Below, one piece after another: positions 39,524 to 40,209 of a DNA stretch of 40,209 bases. The DNA is taken from positions 1 through 40,209 of the forward strand of contig JACCLO010000076.1 of assembly GCA_029448655.1 (NCBI GenBank), read 5' to 3'. The notes beneath the pieces were generated by a model. That model searched no databases. It was given only the letters and a program-made list of their open reading frames with translations, and was not told the origin of the DNA. Within the stretch, counting starts at the first letter, position 1. Every line of letters starts with the position of its first letter. Both the position numbers and the translations under genes were made by a program. Source of the DNA: Wolfiporia cocos. Its lineage: Eukaryota > Basidiomycota > Agaricomycetes > Polyporales > Phaeolaceae.

Positions 39524-40209
39524 ATGTCATCGGGTTTGAAACGTCCCAGTGACACCCCATCATCACCACGCAAGAAGCCGCGTCCTCAATACAAAACTCT
39601 AAAGAGCTTAGTCGAGGAGGCAGCCAAAAAGGTCAACCGCTTGATTGAACATGTAAAAAAAGAGATATTGCCGCTTCTGCAGGAGGAGGGTCTTGGTACA
39701 GTTGGTGCTAAGCTCGCTATGAGTATTATGGGACTTGTGGTCAGTGCAGCTTCTGCTCCTGGAGAGAAGGAGTTGGGTGAAATGCAGTACTTGGAAGTAC
39801 ATATCAACATCCCAGATGATTACCCAGATATGGCAAGTAGGCTTGCTATCTATTCCTGACGTCCCTAGTCCCAAGCTGACATGCACTCAAAAGAGTTACA
39901 ACTGAATGATTTGAATACACAATATGCGAACCTTGCCTTTTATTTCAGGGTACTGCTCAACTCCCTCCCTGCACCATCAGAATTTGCCAAGACGGACGTG
40001 TGGGCAGACGTACAAAGAACCCGCGCAGCCATCTTATGTATGCGTCCCGTTGAAAAGAGCGGTGTGCCGATATGCACGCTCCACGATGTCTTTCGTCTTT
40101 TCCGAATTCGACTTGGCACAGACCTTTCTTCAGCCACCGATGACCCTATCGCGGTTGCCTCCATCCGTGCTGCCGCCTTATTGTGCAACGAGATGGGAAA
40201 CCCGTTCGC
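39524..40209 (+). CDS. Hypothetical gene, 3' end beyond the window
   Basis: From an ATG at 39524 the frame reads MSSGLKRPSDTPSSPRKKPR, a basic start that could send it to the nucleus, then a helical stretch (EEAAKKVNRLIEHVKKEILP) and HINIPDDYPD, with a stop at 39857 if unspliced. A donor near 39835 and the acceptor TTTATTTCAG at about 39949 would join a second block reading VLLNSLPAPSEFAKTDVWAD, CMRPVEKSGVPICTLHDVFR and IAVASIRAAALLCNEMGNPF to the window edge. Phase at the donor could not be settled; a GC donor (GCAAGT at 39834) is one option. Two frames are open in the second block; the one given has the more protein-like composition. The family is not recognised. Confidence 0.5.

Noticed and set aside
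1..40209. CRISPR array, bacterial operon or prophage
   Set aside because: Spliceosomal introns, Gypsy, MULE and hAT elements show a fungal nuclear genome; repeats are LTRs, not regularly spaced arrays.

Overview
The window looks like a filamentous basidiomycete (Agaricomycetes-type) nuclear genome. Genes are cut by many short introns of about 45-65 bases, and a transposon graveyard sits beside a gene-dense part. The left part (1-16.4 kb) is almost entirely mobile-element sequence. It starts with the 3' end of a Ty3/Gypsy chromovirus (integrase end, chromodomain, an appended dUTPase) and its 700-bp LTR, inserted in an older LTR. Next is a complete non-autonomous LTR element of 1,899 bp (identical 559-bp LTRs, 5-bp target duplication TGACG). 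Then comes a dense set of solo and nested LTRs of the same superfamily, a complete but decayed MULE DNA transposon (7471-13047, 10-bp target duplication CTGGCTCATA) carrying five nested LTRs, a hAT-type non-autonomous element (14091-14949, 8-bp duplication), and a Cys-cluster ORF split by another solo LTR.

The LTRs share a core promoter in which a TATA box is followed by a short stem with a TTAC-type loop. Stem sequences differ between copies but pairing is kept, and two further hairpins behave the same way. In the complete element the bases next to the 5' LTR are complementary over 13 nt to LTR sequence just after the promoter stem, which suggests Tf1-type self-priming. Two nested insertions (6757 and 10790) landed at the last base of this stem.

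The middle part (16.4-27.3 kb) holds gene relics: a frameshifted HpcH/HpaI-type aldolase, an intact small membrane-protein gene, an NRPS-like adenylation gene that is frameshifted and cut short, a Lunapark C-terminal fragment, an intact two-exon gene of unknown function, and a decayed-looking zinc-ribbon gene.

The right part (27.4-40.2 kb) is richer in genes. MSH4 (minus strand) is nearly complete, but it shows one frame discrepancy and a Leu in place of the usual Ser in Walker A, which is itself split by an 8-nt exon. A probable RNase P/MRP p40-like relic runs divergently from it. A 17-exon gene (33889-38272, about 1,127 aa, all phases consistent) has the architecture of a SYCP2/Red1/Rec10-type meiotic axis core protein: helical repeat region, PH-like domain, long disordered basic region, C-terminal coiled coil. 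MSH4 and an axis protein would act in the same meiotic crossover pathway, so this may be a small meiotic neighbourhood. A partial gene of unknown function runs off the right edge. All splice sites and gene names are read by eye; none was checked by alignment.
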